Shown here one piece after another: positions 17,529-25,309 of a DNA stretch of 53,580 nt. Both the position numbers and the translations under genes were made by a program. Within the stretch, counting starts at the first letter, position 1, and each line of letters begins with the position of its first letter. Below the pieces are notes generated by a model. That model made no database searches. It was not told the DNA's origin and saw only the letters and a program-made list of their open reading frames with translations. Source of the DNA: JAIRTY01 sp050257395 (GTDB lineage Bacteria > Actinomycetota > Actinomycetes > Streptosporangiales > Streptosporangiaceae); assembly GCA_050257395.1 (NCBI GenBank), contig JBLMWU010000306.1, positions 1 to 53,580 of the forward strand, read 5' to 3'.

Positions 17529-17564
17529 GATCAGTCACCGTAAGCCGGTCAATCAGTGACGATC
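17529..17564. promoter_or_regulatory. Imperfect inverted repeat upstream of the GH35 gene
   Basis: GATCAGTCAC (17529-17538) is followed by GTGACGATC (17556-17564), an inverted repeat with one missing base, about 90 bp upstream of the GH35 start. Its position and size suit a repressor or activator of the sugar-utilisation type, but no regulator gene is adjacent. The 215-bp gap 17439-17653 has no other evident feature. Confidence 0.3.
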
Positions 17565-17653
17565 AAACAGAAACCAACACGCGCGTTCGCCGCCAGGCGC
17601 GATGGCGGCTAGCTCAGCGGCAAACGCCGCCGGGCGCGGTGTCCCGCTGGCCG

Positions 17654-18391
17654 TCATGGCGCGGCCGGGCCGGCGGAGGCGGGCGGCGCAGCTTCCGGGG
17701 CCGCGTCCCGGCCGGCGTTCTGGTCCCCGCGGTGCCCGGGCAGCCGCCGCACCAGGCGGCCCGGCGTGCGCAGCGGCTGCGGGATGCGCCTGGGTACCCA
17801 GACCCGGGCCATGGTGATGACCAGGGCGATGGCCAGCAGGCCCAGCCCGTCTGCCTGCAGCTGGAGCTGGCCGCTGCTCAGCGGGAGCCGGTCCGAGACG
17901 GCGGACATGCTGCCGTCCAGCGACCGCGGAACCGCTGATGACGGTGCCTGGCCTTGCCCGGGCGCGACCGTGGGGAACGTGAGCCGGGGCGCGGCGGCGG
18001 CCGGGGAGAGCGAGCCCAGCGCTGGCAGCGGGGCGCCCACGGCCGAGATGGCGCTGGCGGGTGTCCCGGGACCGGCCGGCCAGGCCGCACCGGCCTGCGG
18101 CGCGGCGCCCCGGGCAGCTGCCGGTGCGCCGGTGGCGGACGCGGCCGCCGCCCGCGGCGAGGGCGAGGCCGGGGCGGAACTGGCCGTCGTGGCGCCCACC
18201 GTGACGCGGGTCCCGGGAAGGCCGAGCGCCGCCGGGATGGTAACGGTGGCGGTCAGGGAGGCACCGTGCTGCCCGGCGGCGGCCGCTGGGATCGCCACCT
18301 CCGCTTTCAGCACGGTGGGCGGTGTGCCGGGCAGCGGGATCCCCAGGAGGCAGCCGAGGCTGGTGTCACCGGGCGGGCAGGGAGCAGACAC
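17654..18391 (-). CDS. Ala/Pro-rich protein with a C-terminal membrane span
   Basis: 245 residues from a GTG; the frame is open further upstream, so the start is uncertain. The N-terminal 70 residues contain a beta-rich segment (AEVAIPAAAA, LTATVTIPAAL, TRVTVGATT), followed by about 100 low-complexity Ala/Pro/Ser residues, one membrane span (LGLLAIALVITMARVWV) and a basic tail. This suggests a wall-facing, membrane-anchored protein with its C-terminus inside. No family is recognised. It lies between the GH35 gene and the antiporter operon with its own gap on each side. Confidence 0.5.
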   Translation of the reverse strand: MSAPCPPGDTSLGCLLGIPLPGTPPTVLKAEVAIPAAAAGQHGASLTATVTIPAALGLPGTRVTVGATTASSAPASPSPRAAAASATGAPAAARGAAPQAGAAWPAGPGTPASAISAVGAPLPALGSLSPAAAAPRLTFPTVAPGQGQAPSSAVPRSLDGSMSAVSDRLPLSSGQLQLQADGLGLLAIALVITMARVWVPRRIPQPLRTPGRLVRRLPGHRGDQNAGRDAAPEAAPPASAGPAAP

Positions 18392-18488
18392 GGGTGCGAG
18401 CCTACTGCTGCGGGCAGTGACATTGTGGTGACTCTGGGATGATCCCGGTCAGGTCCGCCAGATAACCGGGCTTACCGGCTCAGCCGTG

Positions 18489-20324
18489 TCACCTGATGGT
18501 GAAGGCGAGAGCGCCGCCGAGGCAGGCGAGGCCGACCACGATCCAGGTCACATAGTCGCTGACGATGCCGCTCTGGAAGCGCCGGATGGGCTGCACCAGG
18601 CCGGTGCCCGGCTCGAAGCCGCGGCGCAGCACCGGCAGGCGCCGCCAGTACAGGGCGAGGAAGGCCAGCAGGACAGCGCCGGCGGCGGAGCCGAACCCGC
18701 TGGCCAGGTCGGCCGCTTTGACCCCGGTGTCCTCGGGCGGGAAGAGGGCCGCGGGATGGCTGATGTGCGCGCCGGACAGGACGGTGGCGTTGTAGGCGGC
18801 CTGGTCCTGGAACCGGACGGCGCCTGACTGGATGACAGGCCCGAGGTGGGGGAGCAGGGCGATCACGATGGCGCCGGCGACCAGCGCGGCGGCCGGGGCG
18901 ATCATGGAGAGCGGCGTCCGCTGCCTGGCCTCCCCGGTTTCGCTGGTTTCCTCGGAGGCTTCCGCTGCCAGCTGCGGGGTCTCGCTGGGCGGGTCGCCGA
19001 GGCCGTAGAACACGCCGCCGGCCACCCGGAGCACAGCGCCTCCGACCAGGATGGAGCTGAAGAGGAAGATGGCGGTGATCCAGGAAAAACCGCGGCTGGC
19101 CCCGGCTGCCTCGATCCAGCCTTTCCCCAGGTAGGTCGCGAAGGGTGGCAGGTCGGCGAGCCCCAGAGCGGCCAGGGTGAACAGCACGCCGGTGACCCGC
19201 AGGTGGCGGCCCCGGCCGTGCAGCCAGGTCTCGCTGACCGAGCCCAGGCGGTGCAGGACGATCCCCACTGCCAGGAACAGGGCGGCCTTGAGCATGGCGT
19301 GGCCCGCCACGTAGACGGACACGCCCGTCAGCCCGAGGGGGCTGAGCAGGGCGATGCCGGCCAGGAACATGCCGGCGTGGCTGATGGTGGAGAACGCGAG
19401 CAGGCGCTTGAGGTGGCGTTCGCGGAAGCAGAACAGGGCGCCGACAACGGCGGTCAGCAGCCCGAGGGCCAGGAAGGCGCTGGTCACCGTGGCCCGGTGG
19501 CCCAGCCCGGAGCCGAACACCGACCAGTACACCCGGGCGATGCCATACAGCCCGAGTTCGACCATGACGCCGGAGAAGAGCACGCAGACGGGTGTCGGGG
19601 CGACCGCGTGGGCGTCGGCCAGCCAGAAGTGGAAGGGCACGATGGCGCCTTTGATCAGCAGCCCGGAGATGAGGAGGACGAAGGCCACCACCACCAGGCG
19701 GTCCGGTGGGTGCGCGGCGATGTACCGGCCGATCTGGGCCATGTTGAGAGCCCCGGTGCGCCCGTAGATGAGACCAATGCCCGACAGCATGAAGTAGGCG
19801 CCCACGCTGTTGGTGATGGCGAAGTTCAGGGCTCCCTGCAGCGGCCCGCGTTCCTCCGGCCGGTAGGCGGTCAGGGCGTAGGCCGACACGCCCATGAGCT
19901 CGAACCACACGAACAGGTCGAAGATGTCGCCGGTGAGGCAGTAGCCGACCATGCCCGCCAGGAAGGTCAGCATCAGGGCCTGGTAGTACGTGGCGACTTC
20001 CTCGAAGTACCGCCAGGAAAAGATCATGGCCGCCGTCACCAGGACGGCGGCCAGGCATGCCAGGCCGGCGTTGAGCGGGCCGACCGCGAAGTCGATGCCG
20101 ATGGCGATGCCGTGGGAGGGCCGGAACCCGGCGAACCAGTAGACGGCATCACCGTGTGCCGTCCGGGTCATGATCACGATCAGCATGACGGTCACCGTCA
20201 CAGCGGTGATGATGCCGATCGCGTCCAGCAGGCGCCGCTTCGGGCGCAGGAACCGGTTCAGGGCTGATATGCCGGCCGCCACGAGCAGCGGGACGACGGT
20301 GGCCAGGGCCAGCAGGTGGTCCAC
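18489..20324 (-). CDS. mrpD: Mrp/Mbh antiporter subunit D (NuoN/MrpD-like)
   Basis: 611 residues, about 14 membrane spans. It keeps the proton-channel residues of complex-I-type antiporter subunits: Glu142 in FVWFELMGVSAY, Lys225 in GLLIKGAIVPFHFWLADAHA, and Lys in HAMLKAALFL. It is the only large NuoL/M/N-type subunit in the operon, and it is the last gene, 7 bp after mrpC. The family exchanges Na+ or K+ for H+ as part of a multi-subunit complex. A hydrophilic insert near residues 430-460 separates the last spans. Confidence 0.88.
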   Translation of the reverse strand: MDHLLALATVVPLLVAAGISALNRFLRPKRRLLDAIGIITAVTVTVMLIVIMTRTAHGDAVYWFAGFRPSHGIAIGIDFAVGPLNAGLACLAAVLVTAAMIFSWRYFEEVATYYQALMLTFLAGMVGYCLTGDIFDLFVWFELMGVSAYALTAYRPEERGPLQGALNFAITNSVGAYFMLSGIGLIYGRTGALNMAQIGRYIAAHPPDRLVVVAFVLLISGLLIKGAIVPFHFWLADAHAVAPTPVCVLFSGVMVELGLYGIARVYWSVFGSGLGHRATVTSAFLALGLLTAVVGALFCFRERHLKRLLAFSTISHAGMFLAGIALLSPLGLTGVSVYVAGHAMLKAALFLAVGIVLHRLGSVSETWLHGRGRHLRVTGVLFTLAALGLADLPPFATYLGKGWIEAAGASRGFSWITAIFLFSSILVGGAVLRVAGGVFYGLGDPPSETPQLAAEASEETSETGEARQRTPLSMIAPAAALVAGAIVIALLPHLGPVIQSGAVRFQDQAAYNATVLSGAHISHPAALFPPEDTGVKAADLASGFGSAAGAVLLAFLALYWRRLPVLRRGFEPGTGLVQPIRRFQSGIVSDYVTWIVVGLACLGGALAFTIR

Positions 20325-20331
20325 GGTGGCC

Positions 20332-20676
20332 TCAGCCCTTGAGCTGGACGAGTTCGTGCGGGTCGAGGGTGCCGAACCGCTTGTGTGCCTGGATGGCGAA
20401 GGACAGCAGCAGGGCGGTCACGGCCGCCTCCACGACCACGTCGGTCAGCGCCAGTGCCTGGACCACCGGGTCCACGGCGGGCGTGTGCACGGGGATGTCG
20501 GAGAAGTAGGGGGCGACCGCCCCGCGTTTGTAGCCGACCCCCAGCAGCAGCACGTAGGTCGAGGACTGGACCACGATCAGGCAGATGATCTGGTGCACCA
20601 GGTGGCGGCTGGTGACGATGCCGTACAGGCCGACCGCCAGGACCCACGCGACGACGATGAACGGGAAGATCTGCAC
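20332..20676 (-). CDS. mrpC: Mrp/Mbh antiporter subunit C (NuoK-like)
   Basis: 114 residues, three spans (VVAWVLAVGLYGIVTSR, HQIICLIVVQSSTYVLLLGV, ALALTDVVVEAAVTALLLSF). The TDVV motif in the last span matches the MrpC/NuoK family. It starts 2 bp after the upstream stop and belongs to the same transcript as the other mrp genes. Confidence 0.85.
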   Translation of the reverse strand: MQIFPFIVVAWVLAVGLYGIVTSRHLVHQIICLIVVQSSTYVLLLGVGYKRGAVAPYFSDIPVHTPAVDPVVQALALTDVVVEAAVTALLLSFAIQAHKRFGTLDPHELVQLKG

Positions 20677-20678
20677 TG

Positions 20679-21437
20679 TCAGCTCCCCTGCCGCACCAGG
20701 AGCGTCTGCTCCAGCATTTCGCTGACCACGAGCACAAAGGCCGCCCCGACTTCCAGCCCGACGAAGAAACTGATGAGCGCGATCGTGCCGGACGAGCTCA
20801 CCGCGCCCGGGGTGCTGCCCAGGGGCAGGAAGTTGGTGAGGTAGGCCAGTCCCAGCCCTACCGCGGTGACACCGATGGCGGCGAACCCGCCCGCCCCGAC
20901 GGCCTCCACGGCGTCGGTGATGTCAACCGGGCTGATGCGCTTGAAGACGAGGAACTCGCCGGCCAGGTAGAGCAGGATGAAGCTGGTCGCCAGCACGATG
21001 CCGCCCTGGAAGCCGCCCGAGGGGCTGGTCTGGGCGTGGGAGGCCAGGAACCACCCCATCACCAGGGTGGGCCCGATCAGGATCAGCGACAGCATCCGGA
21101 CGGCGTCGCTGGTCGGGGCCACGTCGCGGCCCATGGCCTCGTCGCGGGCCTGCCGTTCCCGCTCGCCGCGCAGGTGGCGCAGCACGGTGCTGACGCCGAT
21201 GACGGCGATGAACAGGATGAATTCCTCGCCTACCGTGTCGAATCCGCGGTATTCGAAATTGACGGCCGATACCACGCCGGTGGCGTTTGTCTGGCCCACC
21301 GCGATGTGGTTGATGATGTCCCCGTAGGGCCCGGGGTAGTTGCCGAAGCCGGGCAGGCCGGACAGGCCCCACAGGTAGAACGCGGCAAAGCCCGCTATCC
21401 CGGCCAGGAAGAGCCACCGGCGCAGCGCCGGCGTCAT
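20679..21437 (-). CDS. mrpB: Mrp/Mbh subunit: MbhE-like N-terminus fused to MrpB domain
   Basis: 252 residues from the ATG at 21437, which overlaps the upstream stop by 4 bp. The first 100 residues (GPYGDIINHIAVGQTNATGV, VNFEYRGFDTVGEEFILFIA) match the MbhE-type module that is the C-terminal end of MrpA in canonical systems. The rest (HAQTSPSGGFQGGIVLATS, EFLVFKRISP) is a complete MrpB domain. The fused order follows archaeal Mbh/Mbs-type clusters more than the canonical MrpABCDEFG. Confidence 0.82.
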   Translation of the reverse strand: MTPALRRWLFLAGIAGFAAFYLWGLSGLPGFGNYPGPYGDIINHIAVGQTNATGVVSAVNFEYRGFDTVGEEFILFIAVIGVSTVLRHLRGERERQARDEAMGRDVAPTSDAVRMLSLILIGPTLVMGWFLASHAQTSPSGGFQGGIVLATSFILLYLAGEFLVFKRISPVDITDAVEAVGAGGFAAIGVTAVGLGLAYLTNFLPLGSTPGAVSSSGTIALISFFVGLEVGAAFVLVVSEMLEQTLLVRQGS

Positions 21438-21721
21438 TCCTCCCGCCTCCGCACTTTCGCCAGGGTCAGCAGCAGCAGGATGGGCAGCGCCACCGCGCCG
21501 ACACACAACTCCGACAACGTGACGTCGGGGGCCTGGAAGACCAGGAACAGGATGGACAGCAGCAGCCCGTAAGCGCTCAGCGCGACGACCTGGCGCACGG
21601 GGGAGCGGATCAGCGCGACGGCCGTGGCGCCGGCGCCCACCAGGACCAGCGCGGTCACCTGCAGGACGTCCATGAGGCCCAGCGGAACCGTGTACGGGGT
21701 CACCACGGCGACGACGTGCAT
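21434..21721 (-). CDS. Mrp/Mbh subunit with DUF4040 (MbhD-like)
   Basis: 95 residues, three spans. Motif FQAPDVTLSELCVGAVALPI is typical of the DUF4040/MbhD module, which is normally part of the C-terminal region of MrpA. Here it is a separate gene, 2 bp after mrpG and overlapping the next gene by 4 bp. Confidence 0.82.
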   Translation of the reverse strand: MHVVAVVTPYTVPLGLMDVLQVTALVLVGAGATAVALIRSPVRQVVALSAYGLLLSILFLVFQAPDVTLSELCVGAVALPILLLLTLAKVRRREE

Positions 21722-21723
21722 GA

Positions 21724-22071
21724 CTACTGGCTCCCTTTGCCGGGGCGGGAGTGTGCGTGATCAGGCGGCGGCCCGGCACGCCAGTCACCCGTCTCCCTGA
21801 TCCGGGCAGCGCGGATGGTCGCGTGCGTCAGGAACGGCCCGGTCATGACGACGAACAGCAGCGTCAGCATCGCCTCCAGCGTGGTCGCCGTGTTACCCAC
21901 GTGCAGCCACACCGCAAGCGTCACCAGGACCGGCGACACCAGCGCGGCGGGGCCGACGAAGTGCAGCTTCTGATAGGTGTCCCGCATGACCAGCACGCCT
22001 ACCGAGGAGAGGACGACGATCGCGGCGGCCAGGCCCAGGAACACGTCCGCGGTGATCTCCCTGAAGATCAC
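21724..22071 (-). CDS. mrpG: Mrp antiporter subunit G
   Basis: 115 residues, three spans, with the MrpG signature VLVMRDTYQKLHFVGPAALV and a hydrophilic C-terminal tail. It overlaps mrpF by 4 bp (ATGA at 22068-22071). It is needed for assembly of the antiporter complex in studied systems. Confidence 0.87.
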   Translation of the reverse strand: MIFREITADVFLGLAAAIVVLSSVGVLVMRDTYQKLHFVGPAALVSPVLVTLAVWLHVGNTATTLEAMLTLLFVVMTGPFLTHATIRAARIRETGDWRAGPPPDHAHSRPGKGSQ

Positions 22072-22319
22072 AGCCAGCGCTCCAGCACCCGGGCAAATAC
22101 CAGCCCGCTGCCAAACAGCAGCACCGCGAGCAGGACGGGCAGTTCCATCTCCCCGAACCGGCCGAAGCCCACCGCCAGCAGGACGAGCACCATGATGGCG
22201 ATCGAGCTGATGGCCTCGTAGGCGACAACCGCCTGCATCACCGGGCCCCGCCAGATCACCACGAAACAGGGAATCGTCCCGATAAGCATGGCAATGGCCG
22301 CGATGACAAATGCGTTCAC
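22068..22319 (-). CDS. mrpF: Mrp antiporter subunit F
   Basis: 83 residues, three spans, with VVIWRGPVMQAVVAYEAISS in the position of the MrpF motif (RGPSxxDRVLALD in many homologues), so the usual Asp is replaced here by Glu. It overlaps mrpE and mrpG by 4 bp each. Confidence 0.82.
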   Translation of the reverse strand: MNAFVIAAIAMLIGTIPCFVVIWRGPVMQAVVAYEAISSIAIMVLVLLAVGFGRFGEMELPVLLAVLLFGSGLVFARVLERWL

Positions 22320-22840
22320 TCCGCCGCCTTTCCCTCGCTCACCACGAGCTGATGGACGACCATGACGTCGCGGTCCTTGTCGATCCCCAGGACAAATGTG
22401 TTGGGCGCGACGGAGCGTCCCCCCACATAAAGTGCCCGCCTGGTGACACCTTCATCGCTCTCGTCGCCGTACCGGGCGGGCAGCTCGCGGAACCCGCTGG
22501 GTGGTTCCTCGCCGTGGGCCAGGCGCCGCCATAGCGCGGCGAAGACGATCCCCGTGTCCAGCAGGACCTGCACGGGCAGCCGCAGAGCGGGGGTGAGCCA
22601 TTCCGCCCGCATACGGAAGCGGGTAGCGGCCTGATAGGTGACCAGCTCGGCGAGAAAGGCCCCCAGCGCCGCGACCCCCGCGCCGGCCAGCAGCTCGTCA
22701 CGGGCGATCGAGTCGTCCACGACGATCCAGAACGACATCAGCAGAACCCACCACACCAGCCAGCCGACGGCCAGGCGGGCAGCCGGGACCTTACGGCGCC
22801 TTTCCCGCTGGTCAGCCAGCGGCCCGCTCACCTCGGGCAT
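22316..22840 (-). CDS. mrpE: Mrp antiporter subunit E
   Basis: 174 residues: basic N-terminus, two to three spans (WLVWWVLLMSFWIVVDDSI), then a soluble domain with NTFVLGIDKDRDVMVVHQL, which corresponds to the TPGT-x-V-D motif region of MrpE. It is the first gene of the seven-gene operon E-F-G-DUF4040-EB-C-D. No MrpA N-terminal (NuoL-like) gene is present up- or downstream, and no hydrogenase genes either. Confidence 0.84.
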   Translation of the reverse strand: MPEVSGPLADQRERRRKVPAARLAVGWLVWWVLLMSFWIVVDDSIARDELLAGAGVAALGAFLAELVTYQAATRFRMRAEWLTPALRLPVQVLLDTGIVFAALWRRLAHGEEPPSGFRELPARYGDESDEGVTRRALYVGGRSVAPNTFVLGIDKDRDVMVVHQLVVSEGKAAE

Positions 22841-22972
22841 AGCACGCCAGCGATCAGTTCAGGCACAGGCCTGCACTTCCCGGCCGCTCTGGTGCCAAAC
22901 CTGCCAGGAATCCGCCACCTGCGGAAACCCCTGGCCAATCGGCCCGCCTTCAGGCCGGCCCGGCAGAACCGA

Positions 22973-23425
22973 TCAGGCGGCGTCGAATTCGTTGCCCTCC
23001 GGGTCCCGCATGGTCCACCAGCGCCCGGCCGGCCCCTGGTCCACTTCCCTGACCCGGGTGGCCCCCAGGCTTTCCAGCCGGTCCACCAGCGCGTCGAGCC
23101 CGCCCGGCTCGCTGTGGACGTCGATGTGCAGGCGGTTCTTGACGGTCTTGCCCTCCGGGACATCCTGGAAGAGCAGCCTCCTGCCCAGTCCGACGCCGGT
23201 TGCCTCGTCATACGGGTCGTCAGGGTGGCGGATCGCCGCGTAGCCGCGGAAGGTCCGCCGGCCGCGGTGCTCGGCGACCGCGTCCTCGCTGAGGTGGCCG
23301 GCCGCCAGCAGGCGGCCGATGAACGCGCTCTGGTCCTCCACCTCGTACCCGAGCGCGGCGGCCCAGAAGTCCGCGAGCGCTGGCGCGTCCCTGCTGTCGA
23401 TGACCAGCTTCCAGTGCAGTGCCAT
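22973..23425 (-). CDS. VOC superfamily (glyoxalase-like) protein
   Basis: 150 residues from the ATG at 23425. Two beta-alpha-beta3 modules are visible: LHWKLVIDSRDAPALADFWA, ALGYEV, then KTVKNRLHIDVHS and WWTMRDPEGNEFD. His/Glu positions are consistent with the Glyoxalase_6 branch, common in actinomycetes. The substrate is unknown. It is a single gene next to an SRPBCC-domain protein. Confidence 0.8.
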   Translation of the reverse strand: MALHWKLVIDSRDAPALADFWAAALGYEVEDQSAFIGRLLAAGHLSEDAVAEHRGRRTFRGYAAIRHPDDPYDEATGVGLGRRLLFQDVPEGKTVKNRLHIDVHSEPGGLDALVDRLESLGATRVREVDQGPAGRWWTMRDPEGNEFDAA

Positions 23426-23511
23426 GTGAGCGGTTATACCGGCTGGCACCGACGCCGCCGGGCGCCGCTCCGCACGAACTGGGCTGCGGTTTCCGGACGC
23501 AGGCGCCCAGC

Positions 23512-23955
23512 TCACGGCTCCGCGCGGGCGAGATTCGCGCGCAGGGAGGCGAGCCAGACGGCGAACCCATCACGTTCGAAGTGATCGACCCAGTGCCTGC
23601 GTTCATCCTCCGCACAGTCGAACGTGGCCCACCACTCGACGAATGCCCGATCTCCGTCGGTGACCGGGGTGACGCGCAATGTGGCCCGGTAGTCGCGGAC
23701 GGGGAACGGGACAGGATCACAGAATTCATAGCTGTAGCACCGATCCGCGTCGGAATGGCTGAGCAGGCGCTGGCGGATCGGCCGGCCTGGCGTGCTGACG
23801 TGACGGACACCGCCCACGGCGTCGCCGCTCTTGCCGTTCTCCATTTCCGCGTCGATGCCGGTGCCCGCCCACGCGTAGTAATCGAAAGCCCGGATGGTGT
23901 GCCAGACGCGGTCAGCAGAGTGCTCGAACACGGTGCTGTAGTAGGCCCTGGGCAT
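23512..23955 (-). CDS. SRPBCC-fold (polyketide cyclase/Bet v1-like) protein
   Basis: 147 residues from ATG with AGGAGG about 8 bp upstream. N-terminal YYSTVFEHSADRVWHTIRAF, central FPVRDYRATLRVTPVTDGDR, WWATFDC and a long C-terminal helix follow the START/Bet v1 order. It probably binds a hydrophobic ligand in the cytoplasm. There is no neighbour that names the ligand. Confidence 0.78.
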   Translation of the reverse strand: MPRAYYSTVFEHSADRVWHTIRAFDYYAWAGTGIDAEMENGKSGDAVGGVRHVSTPGRPIRQRLLSHSDADRCYSYEFCDPVPFPVRDYRATLRVTPVTDGDRAFVEWWATFDCAEDERRHWVDHFERDGFAVWLASLRANLARAEP

Positions 23956-24029
23956 CACAGAATCCTCCTGTCCGGCGGCCTGCCCCACCGGTAAACGCCG
24001 GGGCACCGGGATTCGTGAGATGGTGACCC

Positions 24030-24914
24030 GTGATCGTGCTGCTGAGGGTGCTGCTGGCACCCGCGCTGGTGGTCGTGTCGTCGCTGGCGGGCCGCCGGTG
24101 GGGTGCCCGGGTGTCGGGGGTCCTGGTGGCCCTGCCGATCGTGGCGGGCCCGATCCTGGCGATCATCGCTGTCCAGCAGGGGCCGGTCTTCGGCGCGCAG
24201 GCGGCGGCATCGTCGCTGCTGGGGCTGGTGACCCTGGTGCTGTTCGCCGTCACGGTCGCCGCTGTGTGCCGGCGCGCCGGGTGGGCGGTGTCGCTGCTGC
24301 TCGGCTGGGTGGTGTGCCTGGCGGCTGATGCGGGGGCGTCGGTCATAGCTGCGCCGCCGCTGGCCGGCCTGTGCCTCGCGGTGCTGGCGGCGGCGGCCGG
24401 AGGGCGGTGGCTGGCGGCCGCCGGGCGGCGGCTGGGCCCGGAGGCCGGCCGGGCCCCGGTCGCTCTGCCGTGGTGGGATCTGCCCGCCCGCGCCGCCGCG
24501 ACGGCTGCGCTGGTCGTGACGGTCACCGGGGTCGCGGCAGCGGCCGGCCCTCGGCTGAGTGGTGTGCTGGCGCCGTTCCCGATCGCCTCCAGCGTGGTCA
24601 CCGGCTTCGCCCTGGCGCAGAACGGCCCGGCCGGGGCGGTGAGCCTGCTGCGCGGGCTGTGCGAGGGGCTGGCGGGCTTCGCCGCCTTCTGCTTCCTCGT
24701 CGCCATCCTCGGACCCCGGCTGGGGGTGGCCGTGACGTTCACCATCGCCACCGCGGTGACCGTCGCCCTGCAGGTCACGCTGCACCTGGTCAGGCGCCGA
24801 GGCAGCGCTTCCGTGCGCGGGCGGGCTTCTCAGCCGTTCAGCAGCGGCCTGACGGCGTCCAGGACTTCCTCGGCGCCAGCGGCAAAACCGCGCCAGTACG
24901 GAACGTCGGAGTAG
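24030..24914 (+). CDS. Multi-span membrane protein with internal repeat
   Basis: 294 residues from GTG, about eight to ten spans. The two halves share a motif (SGVLVALPIVAGPILAI near 30-46 and SGVLAPFPIASSVVTGFALA near 176-195), suggesting an inverted or tandem duplication as in many transporters. The last 28 residues read antisense through the next gene (overlap 24830-24914) and are probably not conserved. The function is unknown. Confidence 0.65.
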   Translation: MIVLLRVLLAPALVVVSSLAGRRWGARVSGVLVALPIVAGPILAIIAVQQGPVFGAQAAASSLLGLVTLVLFAVTVAAVCRRAGWAVSLLLGWVVCLAADAGASVIAAPPLAGLCLAVLAAAAGGRWLAAAGRRLGPEAGRAPVALPWWDLPARAAATAALVVTVTGVAAAAGPRLSGVLAPFPIASSVVTGFALAQNGPAGAVSLLRGLCEGLAGFAAFCFLVAILGPRLGVAVTFTIATAVTVALQVTLHLVRRRGSASVRGRASQPFSSGLTASRTSSAPAAKPRQYGTSE

Positions 24915-25309
24915 CCACCGCCCGGCCCGGGCTGCACCACAAGCTGACGCAGCTCATCAGCCGTGGCGTAGTCGCACGCCCATATGATCCCCTCCCGGAA
25001 CCCCCTGCGGTACTCCCCGCCGTCCCGGTCGTCAGCCATGGCGTCGGTCAGCAGCGGCCCGATGGCGTCGAGTACCTCCTCGGCCCCCGCTGCGAAGCCG
25101 CGCCAGTACGGAACGTCGGAGTAGTCACGGCCCGGTTCGGACTGCTCCACGAGCTGACGCAGCTCATCAGCTGTCGCGATGTCGCATGCCCAGGTGATCC
25201 CGTCACCGCGGCCCCTGCGGTACTCCTTGGCATCGTGATCGTCAACCGGGGCGTTCCGCCTCGCAGCCGCCTTGGGCACCGGCGGACTCAAGTGTGTGGT
25301 GGTGCTCAT
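24830..25309 (-). CDS. Tandem-repeat protein, two 70-residue units, in the Nfn operon
   Basis: 159 residues from an ATG inside the end of nfnB (68-bp overlap) with a GGGGGG ribosome-binding site. It consists almost only of two copies of one unit: EYRRG, then ITWACD or IIWACD, ATADELRQLV and YSDVPYWRGFAAGAEEVLDA, ending PLL. The offset is exactly 70 residues. No known family, no membrane span, one Cys per unit. Its position suggests co-expression with the POR/Nfn enzymes. The 3' end overlaps the convergent membrane-protein gene. Confidence 0.7.
   Translation of the reverse strand: MSTTTHLSPPVPKAAARRNAPVDDHDAKEYRRGRGDGITWACDIATADELRQLVEQSEPGRDYSDVPYWRGFAAGAEEVLDAIGPLLTDAMADDRDGGEYRRGFREGIIWACDYATADELRQLVVQPGPGGGYSDVPYWRGFAAGAEEVLDAVRPLLNG
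24839..25258 (-). repeat. Tandem duplication, 210-bp period
   Basis: Sequence starting at 24839 (CAGCAGCGGCC) recurs at 25049 with long identical stretches (for example CGCGCCAGTACGGAACGTCG in both). The offset is 210 bp, so the frame is kept. The high nucleotide identity indicates a recent or conversion-homogenised duplication. Confidence 0.8.

Noticed and set aside
17453..17938. 161-residue plus-strand ORF across the GH35 upstream region
   Set aside because: Arg/Gln-rich, crosses a likely promoter and the opposite-strand gene; no coding motifs.
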